Source: Epilithonimonas arachidiradicis
GTDB taxonomy: Bacteria; Bacteroidota; Bacteroidia; Flavobacteriales; Weeksellaceae
Assembly: GCF_003610695.1 (NCBI RefSeq)
Contig: NZ_RAQH01000007.1
Coordinates: 124,001-188,000 of the forward strand
Length of the DNA: 64,000 bases
Direction of reading: 5' to 3'
The number at the start of each line of letters is the position of its first letter. Within the stretch, counting starts at the first letter, position 1. The translations under genes and the position numbers were made by a program. Shown in pieces: positions 51,894 to 62,459 of the stretch. The notes under the pieces were generated by a model. The model saw only the letters and a list, made by a program, of their open reading frames with translations. It made no database searches and was not told the origin of the DNA.

Positions 51894-54800
51894 ATGAGTG
51901 GTTTAAAATTAGGTATTCAAAGTGCTTTTATAAAAACGACGATTGCGTCGGTCTTTTTATTACCCGCCTTTGGATTAGCTCAAGAATTAATTAAAGTGTC
52001 CGGGACTGTAACGTCTGACCAAAACAAAGCTTTGCCAAATGTGGAGATTACTGTAAGAAATTCTAAATTCTCTACGATGACAGACAAATCCGGAAGGTAT
52101 GAATTGAATGTTCCAAAAACGGCAACACTGGTGATTCGTTCCAAAGGTTTTGAAGAGCAGGAAGTTGAGGTTAATGGAAGAACGAGCATCAATGTTTCCT
52201 TGGCGAAATTTGATAGCAATAAGGAGAAGGCTATTGATGAAGTGGTTTTGGTGGGTTATACGACTGTGTCTAAAAAAGATGTAACCAATTCCATCGCTTC
52301 CGTAAAAGGAGAGCAATTGGCTGATATGCCTGTAAATAGTGCTGCCGAAGCTATCCAAGGTAGAATGGCGGGCGTTCAGGTAACATTTGGAGAAGGTTCT
52401 CCAGGCTCCGACCCGGAAATCAAAGTAAGGGGTGGAACGTCTATTACTCAGGATAACGCACCGCTATATATCGTTGACGGGATCCAGATGGATAATGCCT
52501 TATCATTGATCTCACCAAAAGAAATCGAATCTATCGAAGTTCTGAAAGATGCGTCTTCAACTTCTATCTATGGTGCTAGAGGTGCCAATGGTGTGGTATT
52601 GATCACCACAAGAAGCGGTAGAAAAAATGCTAGAACTACGGTTAACTATAACGGCTATACAGGCGTAAGAACGATCGCAAAAACTCTGGATGTGATGAGT
52701 CCTTATGATTTCGTTCAGTACCAATACGAGTTATATAACAAAGATGGTTACCAGGATTTGCAGGAGAAGTTTATCAAACTTTATGGTAACTATGAGCCGA
52801 CATACGATGCCTTAGGACAAGTTGTTGACCCGGGAATCGAAAGATACAGAACCATCAAAACAAGAAACTGGCAGGAAGAAGTTTTTGGAAAAGAAGCTTT
52901 TAACTTTACACACAACCTCAATATCTCTGGAGGTAATGCCAATTCTGCTTTCACATTGTCTTTGAACCACGTGGAAGAAGACGGAATTATGATCAATTCC
53001 GGATACAAAAGAAATATGGCTAACTTCAAATATGATTTTGATATTAGCAAAAAATTGAAAGTGGGATTGACGGCAAGATACAGTGAAACATCTATTCTTG
53101 GTGCGGGAACTTCAACTTCCGGTTCTCAAACTACTAACAGACTTAGAAATATCATCCGTTATAGACCATTTGAAAATGGAATTTCTACAGGTGCAGGTTC
53201 TGATGAATTCGATACAGATGAATTTGCAGCAACTAACTTGATCAATCCATTGGTTTTGGTGAATAACGAGATCAAATACAACAATACCAATAACCTATTC
53301 CTGAATGGAGTTATTACTTATAACATCTTTAAGGATTTGACTTTCAAAAGTACCATTGGTTTTGTTAAAAATGACCAAGAGATTAACCAGTTTTCCGGAC
53401 CATCAACTTATCTGTCAAGAATCAATGCGGATATGTCTGTGGCTCAGTTAACCAACACTCAAACAAGAAGAATTACCAATACCAATACCTTAGCTTACAA
53501 AAAGAAATTAGGTAACCACAAAATGGATTTCTTATTAGGTCAGGAGATTGTTCAGACCGACGGCGATAAATTGGATATGGTTATCAGATGGTTGCCGACG
53601 TCATTATCTCCGGATCAGGCTTTTGCAAATATTCAGTTAGCCATGCCGCCCGCAGGAATGATTCAGGACGCGCCATCAACATCTATGAGTGTTGGAAGAT
53701 TAGCATCTTTCTTTGCCAGAGCCAATTATATCTATAACAACAAGTATATCGCAACATTCTCTATCAGACGTGATGGATCTAATTCCTTTGGACCTTCTAA
53801 CAGATGGGCAAACTTCCCTTCAGCTTCATTGGCTTGGAAAATCGGGGAAGAAAACTTCCTGAAAGATTCTAGAATTGTAAATGATCTTAAATTGCGTTTG
53901 GGTTACGGACAATCTGGAAATGACAGAATCACACCTTTCTTGTTTGATACATTTTATACTCCGGCAAGTACTTATGGCTACACAGGTGGAGTAGGAATCA
54001 TCACTGGTGCTGCGCCAGGAAATATTATGGCGAATCCTAATATCAAATGGGAAGCGACAGTTTCCCAGAATGCTGGTATAGATTTCACATTGTTCAATAA
54101 GCGTGTTTATGGAGCAATTGACGGATATATTACTAATACTAAGGACTTATTATTATTAGCTAAAATTCCTCAAACGTCGGGTTATGAATATCAATACCAA
54201 AACTCTGGAAAAACTCAGAATAAAGGTATCGAATTCAGTATGGGAGCAATTATTGTTGGGAATGAGAATTTTACCTGGAAAACCGATTTTAATATCGCAG
54301 CGAATAAAAACGTTATTAAAAGTTTGGGTTCTTTAACTCAGTCCGGAACAGATTATTACTTGGTACCTTCCGGTTGGGTGAATAACTTATTTGATTTCAA
54401 AGTTCAGATTGGTGCGCCTGTAGGAACATTCTATGGTTATGTGACGGAGGGAAGATATGAAATCAGCGATTTCGATTTTAATCCTGCTAATAATACTTAT
54501 AAATTAAAAGATGGCATTGCAAGTTCTGGTTCTGTAGCTTTAGGGAACAGAGCGCCACAACCTGGTGACCTTAAATTGAGAGATCTCAACGGCGATGGTG
54601 TGATCGATAACAAAGATCAGACAGATCTTGGAAATGCGCAGCCTAAGTTTTATGGAGGTTTCAACCAGACTTTCAAGTACAGGAATTTTGATATGAGTTT
54701 GTTCTTCAACTTCTCTGTTGGAAACAAAGTTTATAACGCTAACAAAATTGAATTCACGACTAAGTATCAGTACACAGATCAAAATATGTTAGCTGATATG

Positions 54801-55178
54801 GCTGACAGATGGAAATGGTTTGATGGAAATGAAAGAGTAACAGATCCTACAAGATTAGCAGCCCTGAATGCCAACACAACGATGTGGACACCAACAGGAG
54901 GTAACTATTTCTTACATTCTTACGCTATCGAAGATGGATCTTTCTTGAGACTGAATAACGTCACCATTGGATATACACTGCCAAAAGATTCTTTGAAGAT
55001 GTTGGGAATTACAAATTTCCGATTGTATGCAACGGCAAACAACGTATTCACGATTACGGGGTATTCTGGATATGACCCGGAAGTTAGTACAAGAAAAAGC
55101 ACCCTTACACCAGGTGTAGATTACGCCGCTTTCCCAAGAAGCAGATTTTTCTTAACAGGTGTTGATGTAACTTTTTAA
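51894..55178 (+). CDS. SusC-family TonB-dependent outer-membrane transporter
   Basis: The 1,094-residue protein has an extra N-terminal carboxypeptidase-D-like domain (about 33-108: KVSGTVTSDQNKALPNVEITVRNSKFSTMTDKSGRYELNV), the TonB-box-like DEVVLVGYTTVSKKDVT and a plug domain ending IRIRGG-type VRGGTSITQDNAPLYIVDGI. The SusC line GARGANGVVLITTRSG and a 22-strand barrel ending DVTF close the protein. It imports pectin oligosaccharides together with the following SusD-like lipoprotein; the substrate is inferred from neighbours. It starts the rightward operon. Confidence 0.93.
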   Translation: MSGLKLGIQSAFIKTTIASVFLLPAFGLAQELIKVSGTVTSDQNKALPNVEITVRNSKFSTMTDKSGRYELNVPKTATLVIRSKGFEEQEVEVNGRTSINVSLAKFDSNKEKAIDEVVLVGYTTVSKKDVTNSIASVKGEQLADMPVNSAAEAIQGRMAGVQVTFGEGSPGSDPEIKVRGGTSITQDNAPLYIVDGIQMDNALSLISPKEIESIEVLKDASSTSIYGARGANGVVLITTRSGRKNARTTVNYNGYTGVRTIAKTLDVMSPYDFVQYQYELYNKDGYQDLQEKFIKLYGNYEPTYDALGQVVDPGIERYRTIKTRNWQEEVFGKEAFNFTHNLNISGGNANSAFTLSLNHVEEDGIMINSGYKRNMANFKYDFDISKKLKVGLTARYSETSILGAGTSTSGSQTTNRLRNIIRYRPFENGISTGAGSDEFDTDEFAATNLINPLVLVNNEIKYNNTNNLFLNGVITYNIFKDLTFKSTIGFVKNDQEINQFSGPSTYLSRINADMSVAQLTNTQTRRITNTNTLAYKKKLGNHKMDFLLGQEIVQTDGDKLDMVIRWLPTSLSPDQAFANIQLAMPPAGMIQDAPSTSMSVGRLASFFARANYIYNNKYIATFSIRRDGSNSFGPSNRWANFPSASLAWKIGEENFLKDSRIVNDLKLRLGYGQSGNDRITPFLFDTFYTPASTYGYTGGVGIITGAAPGNIMANPNIKWEATVSQNAGIDFTLFNKRVYGAIDGYITNTKDLLLLAKIPQTSGYEYQYQNSGKTQNKGIEFSMGAIIVGNENFTWKTDFNIAANKNVIKSLGSLTQSGTDYYLVPSGWVNNLFDFKVQIGAPVGTFYGYVTEGRYEISDFDFNPANNTYKLKDGIASSGSVALGNRAPQPGDLKLRDLNGDGVIDNKDQTDLGNAQPKFYGGFNQTFKYRNFDMSLFFNFSVGNKVYNANKIEFTTKYQYTDQNMLADMADRWKWFDGNERVTDPTRLAALNANTTMWTPTGGNYFLHSYAIEDGSFLRLNNVTIGYTLPKDSLKMLGITNFRLYATANNVFTITGYSGYDPEVSTRKSTLTPGVDYAAFPRSRFFLTGVDVTF

Positions 55179-55189
55179 TTCAAAAAAAA

Positions 55190-57013
55190 ATGAAAAAACA
55201 TAAACTTTTAATAGCAATATTAAGCTGTACACTGAGTTTCACTACAGTTACTTCTTGTAACGACTTTTTGGATGCGGAAAATATTTCTAATTCCAATGAA
55301 GATCAGCAGTTCGACAGCGTGGCTGACTCATTCACGGCATTGATTGGTGTTTATAATCAAATCATTGGTGACGATGGTTACGGACAGAGACTGAATTTAT
55401 ACTATCCGCAGTCTGCTGATGATTTCAAGACTTCCGGAGATTATAACTGTAATGACAGAAGAGGATTGAGTACTTACGGTGCTTGTACCTCCAATCCGGA
55501 CCTTAATAAGCCTTTTTTAAAATTATATTCAGGGATTGAACGAGCTAATCTTGTCATCAAAAATATTCCAAAATCACCAGTTTACCAAACAGGTTCTGCA
55601 GCGGATAAAGCCTTGATGGACCGTTACTATGGAGAAGCGTTGACTTTGAGAGCGATGTTCTATTATGACCTGATCAAGAATTGGGGCGATGTTCCAATGC
55701 AGATGGTTCCTTCTTCTGATCTGGAATCGGTTTATTTGCCAAAAACGGACAGAGATGTGATCTATGACAAAATCATTGCGGATCTTGAAACGGCTGCACA
55801 ATTAGTCCCTTGGAGAAGCGAAGCTTCTGTTTCTAACACCAGGTTTTCAAAAGCTGCTGTAAAAGGATTGAGAGCGAGAATCGCTTTGGCAAGAGCAGGT
55901 TATTCTTTGAGAAGAGATCCAAGAATTATGGCAAAAGGATCTAACTCCGAAGTGTATTACAAAATCGCTTATGACGAGTGTAAAGAAATCATTGAGAAAG
56001 GACAACACGGCCTGAATGCTAATTTTGAAGCCACTTTCAGAGCGTTACACGATAATACAGAAGATGCTGCACACGAAGTTATTTTTGCAATCGGAGCTTA
56101 TGGAGGTAATGCTCAAACTGACAGTAAAATTGGTTACTACAACGGAATGAGACACAGTGATAACTCTAACTGGAAAAGTAGTGGAGGTATCAATGCTATC
56201 GCTACTTATTTCTATGAGTTCGGAAAATACGATGTTAGAAGAGATATTACTGTAGCATCAATGCAAATTAATGATGCAAACCAAGCGATATTAGCAACAG
56301 GCGTTCTTTGTACAGATGGAAAATTTAGAAAATCTTGGACTAGTGTCACAGGGACAGCACAGAATTTAGCAATTGATTGGCCTTTATTAAGATATTCTGA
56401 TATTCTATTGATGTTTGCAGAAGCAGATAATGAAATTAACGGAATGCCTTCCGCACAAGCTATAGATGCTGTAAGGCAAGTGAGAAACAGAGCTTATGCA
56501 GGTAATCTTGGACAATCTGGAACGATCCCAACTGATAAAGCAGGATTCTTCAATTATATTGTTCATGAAAGATTACTAGAATTTGGAGGTGAAGGGCTTA
56601 GAAAATATGACTTGATCCGGTGGAATCTTTTGGCTACCAAAATTGCTGAAACAAAACAGAAGTTAACCGATTTATTGAACGGAACTGGACAATATGCCAA
56701 TGTACCTTCTTATCTGTATTACAAAGCTTCGCCATACGATAGAACAAAAACTGCGCAGGCTGCACTGCAATCTGTTGATATCTATGTTCAGCCTGGAACA
56801 ACAAGAGAAGATGTTTATTATACCCCATCTGTAGCAACTACACCAACTGGTTATACAAGAATCAACTGGAGAGTTGCGGTAACTGCAGATTATATCAGCA
56901 GTCCTTTGAAAGGCTACGCTCAGTATTTTGAAGCGAACAGAAAAGAATTGTTCCCGATCTACGATGATATTATACTATCAAACTATAATCTGAAACAGGA
57001 TTACGGTTACTAG
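55190..57013 (+). CDS. SusD-family glycan-binding outer-membrane lipoprotein
   Basis: The 607-residue protein has a lipoprotein signal (SFTTVTSC, Cys near residue 23), NDFLDAENISNSNEDQQF and ALTLRAMFYYDLIKNWGDVP (TPR-like region). Late in the protein come RYSDILLMFAEADNEIN and VHERLLEFGGEGLRKYDLIRW, the SusD core lines. It sits on the cell surface as the lid of the SusC pore. It is 12 bases behind susC. Confidence 0.93.
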   Translation: MKKHKLLIAILSCTLSFTTVTSCNDFLDAENISNSNEDQQFDSVADSFTALIGVYNQIIGDDGYGQRLNLYYPQSADDFKTSGDYNCNDRRGLSTYGACTSNPDLNKPFLKLYSGIERANLVIKNIPKSPVYQTGSAADKALMDRYYGEALTLRAMFYYDLIKNWGDVPMQMVPSSDLESVYLPKTDRDVIYDKIIADLETAAQLVPWRSEASVSNTRFSKAAVKGLRARIALARAGYSLRRDPRIMAKGSNSEVYYKIAYDECKEIIEKGQHGLNANFEATFRALHDNTEDAAHEVIFAIGAYGGNAQTDSKIGYYNGMRHSDNSNWKSSGGINAIATYFYEFGKYDVRRDITVASMQINDANQAILATGVLCTDGKFRKSWTSVTGTAQNLAIDWPLLRYSDILLMFAEADNEINGMPSAQAIDAVRQVRNRAYAGNLGQSGTIPTDKAGFFNYIVHERLLEFGGEGLRKYDLIRWNLLATKIAETKQKLTDLLNGTGQYANVPSYLYYKASPYDRTKTAQAALQSVDIYVQPGTTREDVYYTPSVATTPTGYTRINWRVAVTADYISSPLKGYAQYFEANRKELFPIYDDIILSNYNLKQDYGY

Positions 57014-57261
57014 CATATAAGAAATTCTGGACTAGAATTTTTTAAGTTATTATATTTTTAATTTTTTTTGAAGAATCACTCTGTCAGGGTTTTATGCCCT
57101 GATGGAGCTGACTCTAAGGACTTCTTTGTCCAAATTTTAAACAAAGACTACTACTATTATTTAAAATTAGTTAATGAGATGGGTTCGTTGAAGGTCAACA
57201 CTAATTATAATAATTACTTTTTATAAAAAAACTCGTAAAAAACTCATTTAATAAATTTTAT

Positions 57262-59826
57262 ATGAATAAACTGAAACTACTTTATGTATTCTTTTTACTT
57301 GCATTTATGCAGGTATCAGGACAGTCTGTTACGTTTAACGAATCAGCAGGCTGGATAGAAACTGCCTTTGTAAAATGGCAGCCGGTGGAAAATGCCGGGA
57401 GATATAATGTTTACTATTCTGGTGAAGGTGTAGTCAACAAGCAGGTTGACGATTATTTGATCCGTAGCTACGGATCATATCTGAGAGCTGATATTTTAGG
57501 ATTAAAAGCAGGAAATTATACCATTACTGTTAAGCCTGTGATTCTGGGAATCGAAGGTTCTGGCTCTACAACGGGAACTTTGACCGTTCTACCTCAGGAC
57601 AGAAACGGTTTTGCTTTCCACGGCGGAAGAGTTCCTGGCGGATACAAAGCCGACGGAACACCAAAAGATAATGCAGTGATTCTTTACATTACTGAAAAAA
57701 GTAAAAACACGATTTCTTTCAATGTAATTACGAATAATAACGGTAATACAACTAACTATGTTGGCTTCCAAAATATCTTTTCGGGTATCAAAAAAGGAAT
57801 TGATAAGAGACCTTACATCTTCAGATTGGTAGGTAATATCACAGATTTCGATGTAATGGAAGGCGGCGACCTTGTGGTTGAAAATAAGAACAATGATTTA
57901 AGCTACATTACTGTAGAAGGTGTAGGGGACGATGCAACGGCCAACGGTTGGGGAATTCGTGTTAAGAATGCAACCAATATTGAGATTGCCAATCTTGGAT
58001 TTATGAATTGTGACAGCAGCGAAGGCGATAACATCGGGATGCAACAGAATAATTCTTACATCTGGGTTCATAACAACGATTTGTTTTACGGACACGCAGG
58101 TAGCGACGCAGATCAGATTAAAGGTGATGGTGCATTGGATAACAAAGGAACATCTTATGCCACGTATTCTTACAACCACTTCTGGGATTCTGGTAAAGCA
58201 AGTTTATTAGGTCTAAGTGAAAATACAACTGCTGGTTTGTACGTGACCTACCACCACAATTGGTTTGATCATTCAGATTCCAGACATCCAAGAGTTCGTT
58301 ATTATTCAGCTCATATTTATAATAATTATTTTGATGGAATTGCTAAATACGGTTCTGGCTCTACAGAAGGTTCATCTTTATTTTTAGAAGGAAATTACTT
58401 CCGCAATTCAAAAAATCCAATGATGATCTCGCTTCAGGGAACAGATGTTTGGAATCCTACAAAGCAAATGAATGATCCAACCAATCAGGGAACTTTTTCT
58501 GGCGAAGATGGAGGTATGATCAAAGCTTTCAACAATTTGATGGACACTGATATTGCAACCAATTCTATGCGTTTTGTAGCCTATGCAGATCCAAATCCTT
58601 TATATAATATCGAAGGAAAAATCAGTTCATTGACAGATTTTGATGCTTACTCAGCAGCCACTCGTGGTGAAACTGTTCCAGCAACAGTGAAATCAAAAGT
58701 GGGTGCAAAAACTTATAATAACTTTGATACAGATGCTTCGCTTTACGTGAAAAATTTATCCGTTGAAGAACCAACTGTAGCGAGAGACAGAACTAAGCTA
58801 TATGCAGGACGTGTTCAAGGTGGCGACTTCAAATGGACTTTTGACAACGCTGTAGATGACAAATCTTACGCTGTAATTGCAGGTCTTAAATCTGCCTTGA
58901 CCAACTATGGAACTTCTATGGTTTATATTCAGGCAGAAGGTAGTTCGCAGACTTTGGTTAATACTTCTGGTAACAAAGATCAGTCATTAATTTCTGGTTC
59001 AGCAGTTGCTCCAATTGTTTTCACTTGGGGTGGAGAAGCGACAGACGTTACATTAACTGGTGTTGCGAATGGTCTTACATTCACAAAAGATGCAACCGCT
59101 AAAACTGTTACCATTACAGGAACGCCAACTCAAACGACTTCTTATACAGTTACAACTGTTGGTAATTCTGGAACAGCAGCTTCTATCAGCGGAACTGTTA
59201 CAGTTGGTACACCTGGAAATCCGGGATCAACAGATGGAATGATCCACAACTTCACAACATCTGGAAAAGTTAGTACGTTCTATGCGATTACTGGTAATAT
59301 GAACTCTACAGATGGTTCTCAGTCTTATGATGGATTGACGTTGACAAAACGTTTCAAAATGGAATCTTCTACAAGTATCAAATACACCACAACAGCAGAA
59401 TCTACATTAACTTTGGTGTTTGATGCTGACTTTGCTAAAGTGGTTAAGTTTGATGGCGTGAATTATACAGCATCTAACGGTATTGTTACAATTCCTAATG
59501 TTGCAGCTGGAGAACATACGATTACGAAAGGTGATACAACCAACTTGTACTATATCAAGACGGTTTATGCAACGATGGCAACTTCTGATATCAACAAAGC
59601 TCAGGTCACTTTATATCCAAATCCGGTTTCTGATTATCTGCATATCAACACCGCTGGACAAAAAGTTTTGAGTGTTAAAGTTTACAATTTTGCAGGTGCT
59701 TTGGTTAAGAATTTGGCTGATGCAAAAGCAGATTCTGTGGACTTGAGAAACCTTGCAACAGGTAATTATATTATCAGCATCACCACTGATAAAGGAACAA
59801 TTACTAAGAAGATTATCAAAAAATAA
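57262..59826 (+). CDS. Pectate lyase (PL1) with T9SS sorting domain
   Basis: The 854-residue secreted enzyme starts with a signal peptide (LLYVFFLLAFMQVSGQ), then a small beta domain. The PL1 parallel beta-helix (about 110-430) holds SYIWVHNNDLFYGHAGSDADQIKGDGALDN (Asp residues for calcium) and YVTYHHNWFDHSDSRHPRVRYYSAHIYNNYFDG (catalytic Arg). A linker and Ig-like region follow, and residues about 772-854 form a type A T9SS domain (VTLYPNPVSDYLHIN...GNYIISITTDKGTITKKIIKK). It cleaves polygalacturonate by beta-elimination at the surface, giving the unsaturated ends that GH105 and KdgF treat later. Confidence 0.92.
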   Translation: MNKLKLLYVFFLLAFMQVSGQSVTFNESAGWIETAFVKWQPVENAGRYNVYYSGEGVVNKQVDDYLIRSYGSYLRADILGLKAGNYTITVKPVILGIEGSGSTTGTLTVLPQDRNGFAFHGGRVPGGYKADGTPKDNAVILYITEKSKNTISFNVITNNNGNTTNYVGFQNIFSGIKKGIDKRPYIFRLVGNITDFDVMEGGDLVVENKNNDLSYITVEGVGDDATANGWGIRVKNATNIEIANLGFMNCDSSEGDNIGMQQNNSYIWVHNNDLFYGHAGSDADQIKGDGALDNKGTSYATYSYNHFWDSGKASLLGLSENTTAGLYVTYHHNWFDHSDSRHPRVRYYSAHIYNNYFDGIAKYGSGSTEGSSLFLEGNYFRNSKNPMMISLQGTDVWNPTKQMNDPTNQGTFSGEDGGMIKAFNNLMDTDIATNSMRFVAYADPNPLYNIEGKISSLTDFDAYSAATRGETVPATVKSKVGAKTYNNFDTDASLYVKNLSVEEPTVARDRTKLYAGRVQGGDFKWTFDNAVDDKSYAVIAGLKSALTNYGTSMVYIQAEGSSQTLVNTSGNKDQSLISGSAVAPIVFTWGGEATDVTLTGVANGLTFTKDATAKTVTITGTPTQTTSYTVTTVGNSGTAASISGTVTVGTPGNPGSTDGMIHNFTTSGKVSTFYAITGNMNSTDGSQSYDGLTLTKRFKMESSTSIKYTTTAESTLTLVFDADFAKVVKFDGVNYTASNGIVTIPNVAAGEHTITKGDTTNLYYIKTVYATMATSDINKAQVTLYPNPVSDYLHINTAGQKVLSVKVYNFAGALVKNLADAKADSVDLRNLATGNYIISITTDKGTITKKIIKK

Positions 59827-59886
59827 CCATACATAACTTAATGTCAATCTGTAGTTTTCAGATCACATTATTTAATTGTTAAATTC

Positions 59887-59924
59887 ATACAGGTTTTCAT
59901 CCCGAAAGGGGTGGAAACTTGTAT
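59887..59924 (+). other. 17-bp stem capped by a GAAA tetraloop after the pectate lyase gene
   Basis: ATACAGGTTTTCATCCC pairs with GGGGTGGAAACTTGTAT, three pairs being G-U, around GAAA. It lies about 60 bases after the stop. No T-run follows at once, so it may be a processing or stabilising stem of the mRNA rather than a terminator. Confidence 0.6.
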
Positions 59925-60050
59925 ATTTAAAAAAGATAAGTTCAATTTCATAGTTGATGACTAAGTCAAAACCTTAATGACTTTAAAAACATTTAATTAT
60001 TAAAATAAAACTTAGTGACGATTGTGTTTAAAATAAGTTCTAAAATTTCA

Positions 60051-61073
60051 ATGAAGATGTCAAAAACCAAAAATCTGTTATCGTTTTTTTCTTTCATCAT
60101 TGTTTTGATGGTTATTAATTCTTTCAGCATTATCAGTAATTCTGAAAAAATTTATACAGTTTCAAAAGACGGAAAAGGAGATTTTGAAACAATTCAGGAA
60201 GCGGTGAATGCAGTTGAAGATCAATTGAATTCTAAAACTAAAATCATCATCAAAAAAGGAACTTATAGAGAAAAAATCACAGTTCCAGCAACCAAAGGGG
60301 CCATTTATTTTGAAGGCGAAAGTTTGGCAGAAACTGTTATTGTAAATGATGATTTTGCATCAAAGAAAAATGCTGAAGGAAAAGAAATGGGAACAACAGG
60401 TTCTTCTACAATTTTTATTTTTTCTGATAATTTCTCGGCAAAGAATATCACGTTTCAAAATGATGCCGGAAAAGTTGGGCAAGCCGTTGCCGTTTTGATT
60501 ACAGGCGATAGAGCCATTTTTGAGAATTGCAGATTTCTGGGGTTTCAGGATACTTTATATTTGAAGGGCGAGCAGGATGTTCCGACACCCAAAAGAGAAA
60601 TTAGGCATTATTTCAAAAATTGTTACATCGAGGGAACAACTGATTTTATATTCGGTGCAGCAACAGCAGTTTTCAAAGATTGTATAATCTATGCGAAGGA
60701 AGGTGCAACATATCTTACAGCAGCTTCAACACCGGAAAATGCCAAATACGGTTTTGTTTTCATCGATTGCAAAATCAAAGGCGAGGCGAAACCAGAATCT
60801 GTTTATCTGGGAAGACCCTGGCGACCTTTTGCTAAAACAGTTTTTATCAATACAGACATTTCGAATGTCATAAAACCGAAAGGTTGGCACAATTGGAATA
60901 AGCAGGAAGCTGAAAAAATAACTTTCTATGCAGAATTCAATTCGAAAGGAGTTGGAGCTAATTCAGAAAAAAGAGTCGCTTGGTCTCATCAACTAACCAA
61001 GGAACAATCCAAAGAATATTCGATTAAAAATATTCTTTCTGGAAAAGACAACTGGAATTTTAAAATGAAATAA
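60051..61073 (+). CDS. Pectinesterase (CE8)
   Basis: The enzyme, 340 residues from the ATG at 60051 (a GTG at 60015 is also in frame), has a hydrophobic N-terminal signal region (FFSFIIVLMVINSFSII). CE8 motifs are GFQDTLYLKG (catalytic Asp), GTTDFIFGAATAVF (second Asp) and YLGRPWRPFAKTVF (Arg, Trp). It removes methyl groups from pectin and so readies it for the pectate lyase. The ATG is preferred because the region before it does not look like a signal start. Confidence 0.93.
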   Translation: MKMSKTKNLLSFFSFIIVLMVINSFSIISNSEKIYTVSKDGKGDFETIQEAVNAVEDQLNSKTKIIIKKGTYREKITVPATKGAIYFEGESLAETVIVNDDFASKKNAEGKEMGTTGSSTIFIFSDNFSAKNITFQNDAGKVGQAVAVLITGDRAIFENCRFLGFQDTLYLKGEQDVPTPKREIRHYFKNCYIEGTTDFIFGAATAVFKDCIIYAKEGATYLTAASTPENAKYGFVFIDCKIKGEAKPESVYLGRPWRPFAKTVFINTDISNVIKPKGWHNWNKQEAEKITFYAEFNSKGVGANSEKRVAWSHQLTKEQSKEYSIKNILSGKDNWNFKMK

Positions 61074-61098
61074 AAGGTAGTATTAAAAAGTAATTAAA

Positions 61099-62343
61099 AT
61101 GAAATTCAACAAACTCAAAATATTAACCATCGCAGCTTTAGCGTCAGGATTATTCTTTTGCTGCGCACAACAACCGAAGCAAAATAATCATCAAGTTTCG
61201 AAGATTGTAAGACAGACCATTTCTACAAAACTGCCTTGGTCAGAAAGGATGATGCAATCCGAGATGAAGCGTTTCCCCGAAGCTTGGATGCTGGATTTTC
61301 ATAAATCGCCAAAATGGAGCTATCCCAACGGATTGGTTTTGAAAGGTGCAGAACAACTATTTAAGAAAACAGGAAAAAGAGAATACTACGATTATATCAA
61401 AGCTTACGCAGATGAATTAGTCAATGCAAATGGAACAATTAAAACTTATGATATCAATAAATACAATCTTGATATGCTAAATTCCGGCAATGTTTTGATC
61501 TATCTTTTTCTGGCAACTAAAGATGAAAAATATCTAAAAGGCGCTCAATTGTTGAGATCACAGTTGAACGATCATCCGAGAACTTCAGAAGGCGGATTCT
61601 GGCACAAGAAAATTTATCCGAACCAAATGTGGCTGGACGGTTTATATATGGCGGAACCTTTTTATGCGAGTTACACAAGGTTGTTTAATGATGGTGCAGA
61701 AGCTGAAAAAGCTTATAATGATATTGTGAATCAGTTTGATGTAATTCAGAAACATATGGTTGATTCTAAAACAGGATTGTTGTATCACGGTTGGGATGAG
61801 AGCAAAGAACAACAATGGGCGGATAAACAAACCGGACTTTCTCCTAATTTCTGGGGAAGAGCGATGGGTTGGTACGGAATGGCGATCGTAGATGTTTTGG
61901 ATTATCTGCCAGAAAATCATCCGGGAAGAGAAAAATTGATTGGCTATTTGAAATCTTATTCAGAAGCTTTGTTGAAAGTTCAAGATGGTAAAACAGGTCT
62001 TTGGTATCAGGTTTTGGATAAAGGCAATGAAAAAGGAAATTATTTGGAAGCTTCAGCTTCATCAATGTTCGTCTACACTTTTGCAAAAGCAGCCAGAAAA
62101 AAATATCTTCCAACTTCTTACAAAACAGTTGCAAAAAAAGCCTACAACGGAATCCTGAAAAATTTAATTACAGTAGAACCTAACGGAGTAGTTAATCTCA
62201 ATAAAAACTGTGCTGTTGCAGGACTGGGCGGAACACCTTACAGAAGCGGAACTTACGATTATTACGTGAATGAAGAAATTCGCTCCAACGATCCAAAAGG
62301 TACCGGACCATTTATTCTTGCCAGTTTAGAATTGGAAAAATAG
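61099..62343 (+). CDS. Unsaturated rhamnogalacturonyl/galacturonyl hydrolase (GH105)
   Basis: The 414-residue protein has a lipoprotein-like signal (ALASGLFFCC). The (alpha/alpha)6 barrel shows ERMMQSEMKRFPEAW, MWLDGLYMAEPFYASYT (catalytic Asp of GH105), YHGWDESKEQQWADKQTGLSPNFWGRAMGWYGMAIVDVLDYLP and CAVAGLGGTPYRSGTYDYYVNEEI. It cuts the unsaturated uronyl residue from the nonreducing end of lyase products. It is 25 bases behind the pectinesterase. Confidence 0.92.
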   Translation: MKFNKLKILTIAALASGLFFCCAQQPKQNNHQVSKIVRQTISTKLPWSERMMQSEMKRFPEAWMLDFHKSPKWSYPNGLVLKGAEQLFKKTGKREYYDYIKAYADELVNANGTIKTYDINKYNLDMLNSGNVLIYLFLATKDEKYLKGAQLLRSQLNDHPRTSEGGFWHKKIYPNQMWLDGLYMAEPFYASYTRLFNDGAEAEKAYNDIVNQFDVIQKHMVDSKTGLLYHGWDESKEQQWADKQTGLSPNFWGRAMGWYGMAIVDVLDYLPENHPGREKLIGYLKSYSEALLKVQDGKTGLWYQVLDKGNEKGNYLEASASSMFVYTFAKAARKKYLPTSYKTVAKKAYNGILKNLITVEPNGVVNLNKNCAVAGLGGTPYRSGTYDYYVNEEIRSNDPKGTGPFILASLELEK

Positions 62344-62459
62344 AATTATAAATCTGTTTTTAATTCTTTGTCTTTCTTTGTTGAGTTTTACGCCTTTGCG
62401 AACCTTAAAATATTTTCAATAAGTTCAAAAAAATCTTTGCGGACTTTGCGTTTAAAAAT

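Noticed and set aside
57084-57102. Hairpin TCAGGG/CCCTGA after susD as terminator
   Set aside because: Short stem without a T-run; downstream genes of the locus read on in the same direction, so a full stop is unlikely.
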